A DNA stretch of 64,000 nt from Lachnoanaerobaculum sp. OBRC5-5 (GTDB taxonomy: Bacteria; Bacillota; Clostridia; Lachnospirales; Lachnospiraceae), in NCBI RefSeq assembly GCF_000296385.1, contig NZ_JH815185.1:1196684-1260683 (forward strand). Direction: 5' to 3'. The notes under the pieces were generated by a model, which worked only from the letters and a program-made list of their open reading frames with translations, did not search any database and was not told where the DNA came from. Positions within the stretch are counted from its first letter, which is position 1, and each line of letters begins with the position of its first letter. Below are positions 43,485-51,250 of this stretch, in pieces. The position numbers and the translations under genes were made by a program.

Positions 43485-45917
43485 TCAGTTCTGTGTGGTT
43501 TCTTCTAAGCGGGTGGTCATGATGCGGTAGAGTTGAGTGTCCTTCGGGAAATCGTCCTTGAAGGGAACGATGGTCGAGCCGTAGAAGATCAGCCCCTCAC
43601 CGGCATTGGAATTGGTGATGTAGTTCTGCTGGCTGGGCGAGATGTTCAGCGCCTTCGAGAGAATCTGCCGGTCGCCGGACGCCTGATTCAGAAGATAGAC
43701 GAAATCCGAGTTTTCAAAGATGTTCTCTACCTCGCGGGACGCAAGCAGATCCTTGACGTTCTGCGTGATGCCGGTCGGAATGCCGCCCCATTTTCTGAAA
43801 CGCTTCCAGATTTCCACGCTGTATGCGGCGGTCTGTTCTTCTTTCAGCAAAAGGTGAAACTCGTCCATGTAGTAGCGGGTAGCCTTGTGCTGGGCGCGGT
43901 TGATTGTGACCCTGTTCCAAACCTGATCCTGTACAATCAGCATGCCGAGCTTTTTGAGCTGCTTGCCGAGTTCGCGGATGTCATAGCAGACGAAGCGGTT
44001 GTTGACATCCACATTCGTTCTGTGATTGAAGACATTCAGAGAGCCGTGAACATAGATTTCAAGGGCAGTTGCGATGCGCTGTGCCTCCGGTTCCTTCTGA
44101 TTTCTCAGAATGTTGTAGAGGTCTTCGAGGATCGGCATTTTCTCCGGCTTGGGGTCTGCAAGGAACTCCTGATAAACCATGCGGACACTGCGGTCAATGA
44201 TGGTCTTCTCAACCGGCTGCAAGCCGTCCTTGCCGCCGACAATCAGCTCACACATGGAGAGGATGAAGTCGGATTTCAGCGTCAGCGGGTTTTCCTCTTC
44301 GGAGTAGTTCGTGTTGATGTCCAGCGGATTGATGTAATTCGTGCTGACCGGCGAGATGCGGATGACCTGACCGCCGAGCTTCTGCACGAGGGGGAAATAC
44401 TCGGCTTCGGGGTCGCAGACGATGATGTCATCCTCGGTGATAAGGAAGGCGTTCGTCATTTCGCGCTTGGCGGAGAAGGACTTACCGGAACCGGGCGTAC
44501 CCAAGATCAGCCCGTTGGGGTTCTTGAGCTGCTTGCGATCAACCATGATCATGTTGTTGGACAGCGCATTCAGTCCGTAGTAGAGAGCTTCGCCGCCCTG
44601 AAAAAGCTCCTGCGTGGTGAACGGCACGAAAACCGCTGTGCTGGAAGTGGTCTGCCCGCGCTCAATCTCCACCTGATTGATGCCGATAGGCAGAGAGGAC
44701 ATCAGCCCTTCCTCCTGCTGGAAGTCAAGACGCTTGAGCGCACAGTTATACTTTTGGGCAATGGCGGCGGTCTGGAACACAGCATTTTCGAGCTTTTGGC
44801 GGTTGGTTGCCGTGTTCATGATGAGGATGGTCACAAGGAACAGTCTCTCATTGCGGGTCTGGAGATCCTGCAACAGACGCTTCGCCTCACCGCCAAAGGT
44901 GGCGAGATCGGACGGGATGATGTCCATATCGTAGCCGGAGCGGACCGCCTTTTTCTGCTCTTCAATCTTCATCTTGTCGAGGTCGGTGATCTTCGACTTG
45001 ATGCTCTTGATTGCCTTCGCCTGGTCAATCGTCCGGATATGAAAATTGACCGTGATGTTGCTGTCCATCTCAAGGAAGTCGGCAAGCATACGGTCATTGA
45101 GTTCCGGCGCGAGGATTTGCAGGAAGCTCACCGCACCGATGGTTCTGCCCATCTTGAAGCACTTGCCTTCACGGAAGTCAAAGGAAGTGGGCGCGATGAA
45201 GTCCTTGCTGGAAAGCCCTGTCCGGGCAACCATATCGAAGGAAAAGCGGAACGGTTCATTGGTGTCCATATTGAACACATCATGAAGCACTTTCAGCCGT
45301 TCGTAGCCGGACAGCGGCTCGGTTTTCACGCCGAGAGTTTTGAAGTTGTTGATGATGTCGGTTTCAATGCGTTCGAGCTTCGGCTTTGCCGTGCGGAGGG
45401 AGTCCGCCTCAATGCCGAAGGTGATGTACTTCTTCTTGATCAGCCCGTTGTTGCCCTTGGTGAGCTGGTTTTGCAGCATACCGGAATACTCGGAGCGGAT
45501 GTCGTTGAAGGCGTCCTCCTGTGCCGGAATGTTGATGCGCTTGCGGAACTCATTGAGGCTTGCCTTCTGATTGATGAAGGAGAGCTGGACGAAGATCGAG
45601 CTGTCGAAGTAGTTCAGAAAGTCGCACCAGTTCTCAAAGATGGCAGTTTTGTCCTCATTCTGCGCAAGCTGGTAGTTGATGTCCTCAAAGGCGATGGACT
45701 TCGTGTAGAGGCGGCTGTTCACCTTACAGATACCGTCACGGCACATCTCCACATAGGGGATGGTCTGCTGGGCGGACTTGCGGACTTTCTTTGCCTTCCT
45801 GTCCTTTTTCTTCTGCATGACGATCCGCTTCTTTTCCTGAGCGGAAAGGGCATCGCCGTAAACGACACCGTTTTTGACGGTCATCTTAGGCTTTGCCTTT
45901 GCTGTGCTGTTGTTCAA
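43485..45917 (-). CDS. VirB4-like conjugation ATPase (CD1110 family)
   Basis: About 810 residues. Energises assembly of the type IV channel. Walker A LILGTPGSGKSFSAKREM at ~475, Walker B region ATRYYMDEFHLLLKEE, and the later motif GITQNVKDLL. The start is either TTG 45917, with GGAGG 9 bases upstream (used here), or ATG 45884 (MTVKNGVVYGDAL), two bases after the PrgI stop. The ribosome site favours TTG. It overlaps the PrgI gene, the usual VirB3-VirB4 neighbour arrangement. Confidence 0.93.
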   Translation of the reverse strand: MNNSTAKAKPKMTVKNGVVYGDALSAQEKKRIVMQKKKDRKAKKVRKSAQQTIPYVEMCRDGICKVNSRLYTKSIAFEDINYQLAQNEDKTAIFENWCDFLNYFDSSIFVQLSFINQKASLNEFRKRINIPAQEDAFNDIRSEYSGMLQNQLTKGNNGLIKKKYITFGIEADSLRTAKPKLERIETDIINNFKTLGVKTEPLSGYERLKVLHDVFNMDTNEPFRFSFDMVARTGLSSKDFIAPTSFDFREGKCFKMGRTIGAVSFLQILAPELNDRMLADFLEMDSNITVNFHIRTIDQAKAIKSIKSKITDLDKMKIEEQKKAVRSGYDMDIIPSDLATFGGEAKRLLQDLQTRNERLFLVTILIMNTATNRQKLENAVFQTAAIAQKYNCALKRLDFQQEEGLMSSLPIGINQVEIERGQTTSSTAVFVPFTTQELFQGGEALYYGLNALSNNMIMVDRKQLKNPNGLILGTPGSGKSFSAKREMTNAFLITEDDIIVCDPEAEYFPLVQKLGGQVIRISPVSTNYINPLDINTNYSEEENPLTLKSDFILSMCELIVGGKDGLQPVEKTIIDRSVRMVYQEFLADPKPEKMPILEDLYNILRNQKEPEAQRIATALEIYVHGSLNVFNHRTNVDVNNRFVCYDIRELGKQLKKLGMLIVQDQVWNRVTINRAQHKATRYYMDEFHLLLKEEQTAAYSVEIWKRFRKWGGIPTGITQNVKDLLASREVENIFENSDFVYLLNQASGDRQILSKALNISPSQQNYITNSNAGEGLIFYGSTIVPFKDDFPKDTQLYRIMTTRLEETTQN

Positions 45918-46266
45918 GCTGCAATTCCTCCTGTTCTTTGATTTTCTGCTGAATCTCAGCGTAGAGATTGTTCGTGCGATAGGGACGCACCTTGTCCCGG
46001 ATGAACATGGACTGTACGATGTGATACAGATACTTTTCGGCGGGCTGACCGTCCTTCTCGTAAAGCGCGAAGAAGATGAACGGAAGCATGATCACCACCA
46101 TCAGCATTGCCGCCGTAGACAAGTCGAGATGCGCCTTTGCCAGAAAGAAGATCGGGACGCCGACTGCCGCAGCGATGGAAAAACAAATGAGCTGCCGCTT
46201 GGTCAGGTTGAACATGACCTTCGTTTTGACGCGGTTAAGATCCTTCGGGACCGGAACAAATGCCAT
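45886..46266 (-). CDS. PrgI family protein (VirB3-like)
   Basis: 126 residues. Two membrane helices after a conserved N-terminus: VPVPKDLNRVKTKVMFNLTK, QLICFSIAAAVGVPIFFL, AMLMVVIMLPFIFFALY. A conserved cytoplasmic block QPAEKYLYHIVQSMFI then RDKVRPYRTNNLY follows. Inner-membrane partner of VirB4 in Gram-positive conjugation systems. It overlaps VirB4 and XF1762 on both sides. Confidence 0.9.
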   Translation of the reverse strand: MAFVPVPKDLNRVKTKVMFNLTKRQLICFSIAAAVGVPIFFLAKAHLDLSTAAMLMVVIMLPFIFFALYEKDGQPAEKYLYHIVQSMFIRDKVRPYRTNNLYAEIQQKIKEQEELQLEQQHSKGKA

Positions 46267-46723
46267 TGACTGTTTCCTCCTTTCTAAGCTGCTTTTCGTA
46301 GCGCAGCTTCATTTGTGCGGGATATTGATCCTCCTTCGGCTGACGCTTGCCTGTCCAGCGAAGCCCACCCGCTTTGCCTTGACAAATCCAGCCGGAAGCC
46401 CGAAGGCTTGCACCGTTTTCGCTTTCCAGCGTGTAGGTGATGATGCGCTTATAGCCCATAGCCGCAGCAGCTCTTGCCGCCGCGCCGTAGAGAAAGCTGC
46501 AAGCGTTCTTCGCCCCGTTGGTGCATAGCCTTGTAACCTCCAATGTGAAGCCGTCATCCAGATACCGGCTGACGGGACGCCCAGCGATGATTACGCCGAC
46601 CAGCTCACCGTCTGCTTCACAGCCGATGGAAAACTTGTGACCGGCAACCGGCTTATGATGCCGGTGATGCTGCCGGACGTACTCGTTGGCGTCTCGAAGA
46701 GAGATGGGCCTTAGCCGCAGCAT
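46235..46723 (-). CDS. XF1762 family (GNAT-like) protein
   Basis: 162 residues from ATG 46723 (MLRLRPISLRDANEYVRQHH), with GGAGG 8 bases upstream. Pattern of the XF1762 family: RHHKPVAGHKFSIGCEADGE, LVGVIIAGRPVSRYLDDGF, TLEVTRLCTNGAKNACSFLY, and GYKRIITYTLESENGASLRA. This is an acetyltransferase-like fold with the acetyl-CoA loop region. Recurrent in phages and ICEs next to methyltransferases, as here (MT-A70 gene overlapping upstream). It may modify DNA bases or a host protein; substrate unknown. Confidence 0.8.
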   Translation of the reverse strand: MLRLRPISLRDANEYVRQHHRHHKPVAGHKFSIGCEADGELVGVIIAGRPVSRYLDDGFTLEVTRLCTNGAKNACSFLYGAAARAAAAMGYKRIITYTLESENGASLRASGWICQGKAGGLRWTGKRQPKEDQYPAQMKLRYEKQLRKEETVNGICSGPEGS

Positions 46724-47280
46724 GGTGTTTCCTCCATAGGAAGATGAGCCGTGCATTCGACCTCGTTGCCCCAAACGTCCCAGCCTTCGGGAGACTGACG
46801 GGCAAAAAGCTCCACGCGGGGAAGATCTCCCATGAGCCGAACAATGCGCTCCCGCGCTTCATCCGGCTTTTTGGAATGCTCTTCGATGTGGCTGAGGATG
46901 ACCTGACGCACACCGGCGTCAACTCGCTTCGGATGTCCCTTTGTTGCAAGGATGCAGATTTCGGCATTCGCCCTTGTCCAGTAGCCCATGCCGGTAAAGA
47001 GATCGTCGTTCCTTCGGTTTTGCTTCACCCATACAAAAGCCACGGTCTTATAAGAAAAGCCCCATGCCGTCAGCACTTCGAGTGCTTCACAGAGGCACGG
47101 GAACGTGATCCAGAGAAACAGAGCGCAGTCCTTAGCGGCAAGCTCACCGACCGGAAGTGCCTTGATGTCTTCAATGCACATTGTCGGGTAGTGGCTTTCC
47201 GCCGACCGTCCCTGTCCCTTCTTGGAGTAAGTCCGATACGCCCAAGGGGGATCGGCGTAGATGATGCTGTACTTCTTCAT
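46711..47280 (-). CDS. MT-A70 family adenine methyltransferase
   Basis: 189 residues from ATG 47280 (MKKYSIIYADPPWAYRTYSK), after GGAGG. Catalytic DPPW at residues 10-13; MT-A70 core with YKTVAFVWVKQNR and GMGYWTRANAEICILATKGH. Makes N6-methyladenine in DNA; phage and ICE members protect against restriction. Second DNA methyltransferase of the element. It overlaps the XF1762 gene by 13 bases, which suggests functional coupling of the two. Confidence 0.9.
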   Translation of the reverse strand: MKKYSIIYADPPWAYRTYSKKGQGRSAESHYPTMCIEDIKALPVGELAAKDCALFLWITFPCLCEALEVLTAWGFSYKTVAFVWVKQNRRNDDLFTGMGYWTRANAEICILATKGHPKRVDAGVRQVILSHIEEHSKKPDEARERIVRLMGDLPRVELFARQSPEGWDVWGNEVECTAHLPMEETPCCG

Positions 47281-47293
47281 GCTGCCGACCTCC

Positions 47294-48163
47294 TTAGTGC
47301 GCATGGAAAATGGATTTTGCGAGGCTTCCGGTCTTGAACAGCGAGAAGCACAGAATAACCGTGTACGCTGCCACAGAGAACAGAGCCGAATGAATGTTGT
47401 CTGCGATGATCATGCCGTTGATCAGCACCGCATAGATGCCGACGCAGACCATGATGAGAAATCCCTGAAATGCCAGAGCGAACAAGCCTTTCAGATAGTT
47501 CGTGCCGATGCTGCCCCATTCGCGGTTGCTCATGGTTGCGATGGGAATAGGCGCGATGCTCACGGTGCAGTAAATCTCAATCATGCGCCCGTAGAGAATG
47601 ACTGTAATGAGGATCGCCATGATTTTGAGGCACAAGCTGATCAGGAGCGTTTCTATCGACAGTCCGAGCAGTTCTCCGACGCCCATGTTCTCCATGCCAG
47701 TACGCATCTGCGCAATCGTCGAATCAATATCAATACTGGTGTTGCCGTGGATGACTCCGGCTGCACCGGAAACCACGTTCTGCCCGATGTCGAATACTGC
47801 CATCACGATGTCAAACGTATGCGTCACGAGGTAGATCGCCACAGCCGCCTTGAAAAACCACTTGAAGAACATCCAAGTGTCCATGTTGTGAAGGTTGTTT
47901 TTCTCGGTGATCATGGAAATCAGCTCGTAGCACAAAACGAAGGTGATGATGATACCAGCGATGGGGACTATCACGTTTTCGGATAGTCCCCGGATCATCT
48001 GGTACACGCCGCCGTTCCAGCCGGACGGTGTTTGCCCAACTTCGGCGGCAATCGTTCCTACCTTCTCGTTGACATCGGTGAACATATTGGTCAGGTTGCT
48101 CTCGATCCATCCGATCAGCATATCCTTGAGAGCTTGTTCGATCTTTTCTAAAATGCTGCCCAA
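47294..48163 (-). CDS. VirB6/TrbL-like membrane protein (CD1112 family)
   Basis: 289 residues, start TTG 48163 with AAGGGTGG upstream. Amphipathic N-terminus (MLIGWIESNLTNMFTDVNEK), then about five to six membrane segments: VIVPIAGIIITFVLCYELIS, WFFKAAVAIYLVTHTFDIVM, LLISLCLKIMAILITVILYG, GLFALAFQGFLIMVCVGIYA and a C-terminal one. Central inner-membrane channel subunit of the type IV system. Directly downstream of the Maff2 genes. Confidence 0.9.
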   Translation of the reverse strand: MGSILEKIEQALKDMLIGWIESNLTNMFTDVNEKVGTIAAEVGQTPSGWNGGVYQMIRGLSENVIVPIAGIIITFVLCYELISMITEKNNLHNMDTWMFFKWFFKAAVAIYLVTHTFDIVMAVFDIGQNVVSGAAGVIHGNTSIDIDSTIAQMRTGMENMGVGELLGLSIETLLISLCLKIMAILITVILYGRMIEIYCTVSIAPIPIATMSNREWGSIGTNYLKGLFALAFQGFLIMVCVGIYAVLINGMIIADNIHSALFSVAAYTVILCFSLFKTGSLAKSIFHAH

Positions 48164-48202
48164 TATTTCACCACCCTTCGTTTAAGCTGGGCTTGCCGTG
48201 GA

Positions 48203-48418
48203 TTAGCCGAACAAACCGGAGAGCAGGGGGATGAGGGTCGTGCCGATCAGCACCACACCGCCGCCAGCCATGAGCTGCTTGATGCCCTGAGACTTAGCGC
48301 CGGGGTTGTCGTTGCCGTAGCCTTCCATGAGGTTGACAACACCCCACACCGCAAGACCTGCGCCGAGGGCGATAACCAGCGTCTGGAGAATCGTAACTGC
48401 CTGATTGATAAATGCCAT
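48203..48418 (-). CDS. Maff2 family pilin-like membrane protein (copy A)
   Basis: 71 residues, two hydrophobic helices (ILQTLVIALGAGLAVWGVVN and GGGVVLIGTTLIPLLSGLFG) joined by a polar loop (GYGNDNPGAKSQGIKQLMA). VirB2-like topology and position before VirB6. Differs from copy B only at residues 2 (Ala/Thr) and 10 (Ile/Val). ATG 48418 follows AGGAGG. Confidence 0.88.
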   Translation of the reverse strand: MAFINQAVTILQTLVIALGAGLAVWGVVNLMEGYGNDNPGAKSQGIKQLMAGGGVVLIGTTLIPLLSGLFG

Positions 48419-48512
48419 ACTTGAATTTCCTCCTTAAATCGTTGGTGAATTGTGAAGGGCGAGTGCCTTTTCCAGCACCCGCCCCGATGGTTACTTCTGC
48501 GCGGCTGCCGGA

Positions 48513-48728
48513 TTAACCGAACAGACCGGAGAGCAGAGGGATGAGGGTCGTGCCGATCAGCACCACACCACCGCCAGCCATGAGCTGCTTGATGCCCTGA
48601 GACTTGGCGCCGGGGTTGTCGTTGCCGTAGCCTTCCATGAGGTTGACAACACCCCACACTGCGAGACCTGCGCCGAGGGCGATAACGAGCGTCTGAAGAA
48701 CCGTGACAGCCTGATTGATGAAAGTCAT
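48513..48728 (-). CDS. Maff2 family pilin-like membrane protein (copy B)
   Basis: 71 residues, identical to copy A except Thr2 and Val10. The DNA copies differ at many more, mainly silent, positions, so both have been kept under protein-level selection since the duplication. First gene after the terminator that follows VirD4. ATG 48728 has AGGAG upstream. Confidence 0.88.
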   Translation of the reverse strand: MTFINQAVTVLQTLVIALGAGLAVWGVVNLMEGYGNDNPGAKSQGIKQLMAGGGVVLIGTTLIPLLSGLFG

Positions 48729-48791
48729 AGATTTTCCTCCTTGAATCGATGAAAGTTGAGTGTGTATTATTGAAAATGGGCATAAAAAAAG

Positions 48792-48863
48792 AAGCCCCGT
48801 CGCTGTTCTGCTTTGGGATGAGCCATCAGGCTTTACCCACTGCGCAGTGCAGCGACGGGGCTT
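48792..48863 (-). terminator. Long-loop terminator after VirD4
   Basis: 14-bp perfect stem AAGCCCCGTCGCTG / CAGCGACGGGGCTT (48,792-48,805 / 48,850-48,863). The ~44-base loop contains its own small dyads (CACTGCGCAGTG, AGCC-tgat-GGCT). On the minus strand it is followed by CTTTTTTTATG. It overlaps the VirD4 stop and shares stem and loop sequence with the hairpin at 53,178. Confidence 0.85.
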
Positions 48864-50632
48864 TAATCTGCATCGACCTCGCCCATATCATAGAGGTCGA
48901 ATGTGTCATCGGGCTTGACCACCAGCTTGTGCTGCCGGTACTTCTCGATGTCAAAGGTGTTCCGCTTGTCGTAGTCGGAGAGCTGCCGGTATTTGGGATG
49001 CTTCGTAATGTCGTATTTGTTACTGAGAAAAGGTCTCACGCCTCGAAGCTGCAAAATACACTTGGCTCCGTCCATGACGGCGATCTCATCCTGAGACATC
49101 AGTTCCTTGCCGGTCTTCTGATAGTTCAAGCCATAGGAGTTGTTGTTGGAACGGGTTTCTGAGGTGTTGTAAAGGTTGATTGTCTCCTTGCCCAGCACCT
49201 CGCTGATTTCCTTGAGAGTCGATTTTTCTTTTCCGCCGAGGAAAAGTGTGCAGTCGCAGTTGCCCGTGATGGTGTCCGCCGCATCCTTGTAGATGGTCTT
49301 GAGCTGAGACTGGGACTGTAAGATGATTGACGCCGAGATTTCCCGGCTTCGAATGGTTGCGATGAGCTTATCAAACTTCGGGATTTGACCGATGTTCGCA
49401 AACTCGTCCAGCAGACAGCGAACATGGACGGGAAGCCGTCCGTTGTAAACGTCATCTGCTTTGTCGCATAGAAGGTTGAAGAGCTGGGAATACATGATCG
49501 CTACAACGAAATTGAAGGTGTCATCGGTATCGGAAATGATGACGAACAGCGCCGTCTTTCGGTCTCCGATGGTGTCCAGCTCCATCTCATCGTAGCTCAT
49601 CAGCTCCCGCAGCTCTGCGATGTCGAAGGGCGCAAGCCTTGCACCGCAGGAAATCAGGATCGACTTCGCGGTCTTTCCCGCCGCCAGCTTGTATTTGCGG
49701 TATTGCTTGACCGCAAAGTGGTCAGGGTCGCGGGCTTCCAGCTCGTCGAACATGACATCCACAGGGTTCTTGAAGGTCTCATCGTCCTCTCTGGCTTCCG
49801 AGGCATTGATCATTTCGAGCAGAGTAGTAAAGTTTTTCTCGTGGTCGGGTGCCTCATACCAGATGTAGCCGATGAGAGCTGTGTAGTAGAGCTTTTCCGC
49901 CTTGACCCAGAAATCTTCGCCGGACTTATCGCCGTCTCCCTTCGTGTTGACGATGATCGTATTGACCAGCTTGAGGATGTCCTTCTCACTGCGGATGTAG
50001 CTAAAAGGGTTGTAGTGCATGGATTTTCGGAAATTGATGGTGTTCAGCGACTTGATGACATAGCCGCCCTTTTCGAGCATCTTGCCGCACTCTATCAGCA
50101 CCGTACCCTTTGGGTCAGTGACCACATAGGAACTGTGCATCTGCATCAGGTTCGGCTTCACGAAAAAGCGCGTTTTACCTGAGCCGGAACCGCCGATGAC
50201 AAGGATGTTTTTGTTGCGGGCGTATTTCGGCTGCTTTGGACGGCTGTTCATGGTCAGAAACTCCGTCTGCGTCAGGATAACGTTGTTGGAGAACTCCGGG
50301 TCCGTGTACGGCTTGATGTCCTCCGGCTTACCCCATCGGGCAGATCCGTATTCTTCGCCTTGGCGGAACTTCTTGCGGTTCTTGCCCTTGACGTAGACCG
50401 CCAGCTTGAGCAGCGCACCGGCAATCACACCGATGAGCAGATCGACGGGATGAAAGCTGGGCAGCGGATTTGCAAAGGCAGTGCCGAACACGGCAAAGCC
50501 GTTTGTCAGCTTGTCGATGAACTCCGTGCCGGGAGCGAGACGAAACACGGCGGCGATCTTATCTGCAAAGTAGAAGGCGAAGACATACGGAAGGTTCAGA
50601 AGGATGAGCTTCTTCACATCGGGTTTGTTCAC
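48863..50632 (-). CDS. VirD4/TraG coupling protein
   Basis: 589 residues. Hexameric ATPase that hands relaxase-DNA and protein substrates to the channel. Two N-terminal membrane segments (LILLNLPYVFAFYFADKIAA; a second at ~70-85), Walker A VIGGSGSGKTRFFVK at ~148-155, Walker B LLDEFANIGQIPKFDK, and the DPKG motif of the TraG family (YVVTDPKGTVL). Start GTG 50632 overlaps the DUF3801 stop (GTGA), a coupling seen with PcfB-PcfC in pCF10. Confidence 0.94.
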   Translation of the reverse strand: MNKPDVKKLILLNLPYVFAFYFADKIAAVFRLAPGTEFIDKLTNGFAVFGTAFANPLPSFHPVDLLIGVIAGALLKLAVYVKGKNRKKFRQGEEYGSARWGKPEDIKPYTDPEFSNNVILTQTEFLTMNSRPKQPKYARNKNILVIGGSGSGKTRFFVKPNLMQMHSSYVVTDPKGTVLIECGKMLEKGGYVIKSLNTINFRKSMHYNPFSYIRSEKDILKLVNTIIVNTKGDGDKSGEDFWVKAEKLYYTALIGYIWYEAPDHEKNFTTLLEMINASEAREDDETFKNPVDVMFDELEARDPDHFAVKQYRKYKLAAGKTAKSILISCGARLAPFDIAELRELMSYDEMELDTIGDRKTALFVIISDTDDTFNFVVAIMYSQLFNLLCDKADDVYNGRLPVHVRCLLDEFANIGQIPKFDKLIATIRSREISASIILQSQSQLKTIYKDAADTITGNCDCTLFLGGKEKSTLKEISEVLGKETINLYNTSETRSNNNSYGLNYQKTGKELMSQDEIAVMDGAKCILQLRGVRPFLSNKYDITKHPKYRQLSDYDKRNTFDIEKYRQHKLVVKPDDTFDLYDMGEVDAD

Positions 50633-51120
50633 AGCTCCACACCCCGATCCTTGGTCTTGACCTTGACCTTCTCTTTGTGCTGCGCCTTGCTCTGAGCTTT
50701 CTCCTGATCCAACTTGTGCCGGATGGACGGCTGTTCCTTCTGCATGACGGTTTTTGCGGAGAACTCCTTGAAGGCGGCGGTCATCACATCAACGTCCCGT
50801 CCCTTGAAGAAGACAAGATAGCTGGGCGGTTCAACGGAAATGTCCTTCTTGAGCGCAAAGTCCAGACCGTATTTATTGGCTGTTCGTTCAAAGGACTTGA
50901 TGTTGCCGTCTGTCACTTCGATGTTGGAGATGGCGGCGTTCTGGCTCATCAGATGCTTGATGGACTGCTTGCCGCGATAGTTTTTTGGCTGCTGCATCTG
51001 CTTCTGCGCCTTCTCAATCTCCTGCACGAACTTGTCCAGTGCCTTTTTCAGCACCTCGGCTGAGATTTTTCCGCCCTTGATCATGATTGCAACAACTTTG
51101 GTGTTGACTTCATCCTGCAT
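50629..51120 (-). CDS. DUF3801 (PcfB-like) protein with shared tail
   Basis: 163 residues. DUF3801 pattern: KVVAIMIKGGKISAEVLKKA, ISNIEVTDGNIKSFERTANK, YGLDFALKKDISVEPPSYLV, FFKGRDVDVMTAAFKEF. The pCF10 homologue PcfB is an accessory of the coupling protein that helps dock substrates. The C-terminus QPSIRHKLDQEKAQ ... KTKDRGVEL matches the tail of the ArdA, ArdC and MutS-like proteins. ATG 51120 follows GGAGG. Immediately upstream of VirD4. Confidence 0.87.
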   Translation of the reverse strand: MQDEVNTKVVAIMIKGGKISAEVLKKALDKFVQEIEKAQKQMQQPKNYRGKQSIKHLMSQNAAISNIEVTDGNIKSFERTANKYGLDFALKKDISVEPPSYLVFFKGRDVDVMTAAFKEFSAKTVMQKEQPSIRHKLDQEKAQSKAQHKEKVKVKTKDRGVEL

Positions 51121-51171
51121 TGCGGCGTTTACCTCCTTTCGTTGGAATGATTATGGGGACTGCTGCCGAAG

Positions 51172-51207
51172 CTAAGGCGGCACAATCCGACGATAGATAG
51201 TTTTCAT
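51172..51207 (-). CDS. Possible 11-codon leader peptide
   Basis: ATG 51207 behind an excellent AAAGGAGG, coding MKTIYRRIVPP and TAG, 50 bases before the DUF3801 gene. Too short for a domain; it might act as a translational leader for the PcfB-VirD4 unit. Could equally be chance. Confidence 0.3.
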   Translation of the reverse strand: MKTIYRRIVPP

Positions 51208-51250
51208 TTACACTGTCCTCCTTTCCGAGCATTGCTCACGATGGTATTCA

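Noticed and set aside
43533-45941. 802-codon open frame on the plus strand opposite VirB4
   Set aside because: It mirrors the codon pattern of a GC-rich VirB4 gene that has clear Walker motifs and a ribosome site; the antisense translation shows no domain and no start signal. The same holds for long plus-strand frames at 33,279-35,903, 36,432-37,421 and 40,132-41,301.
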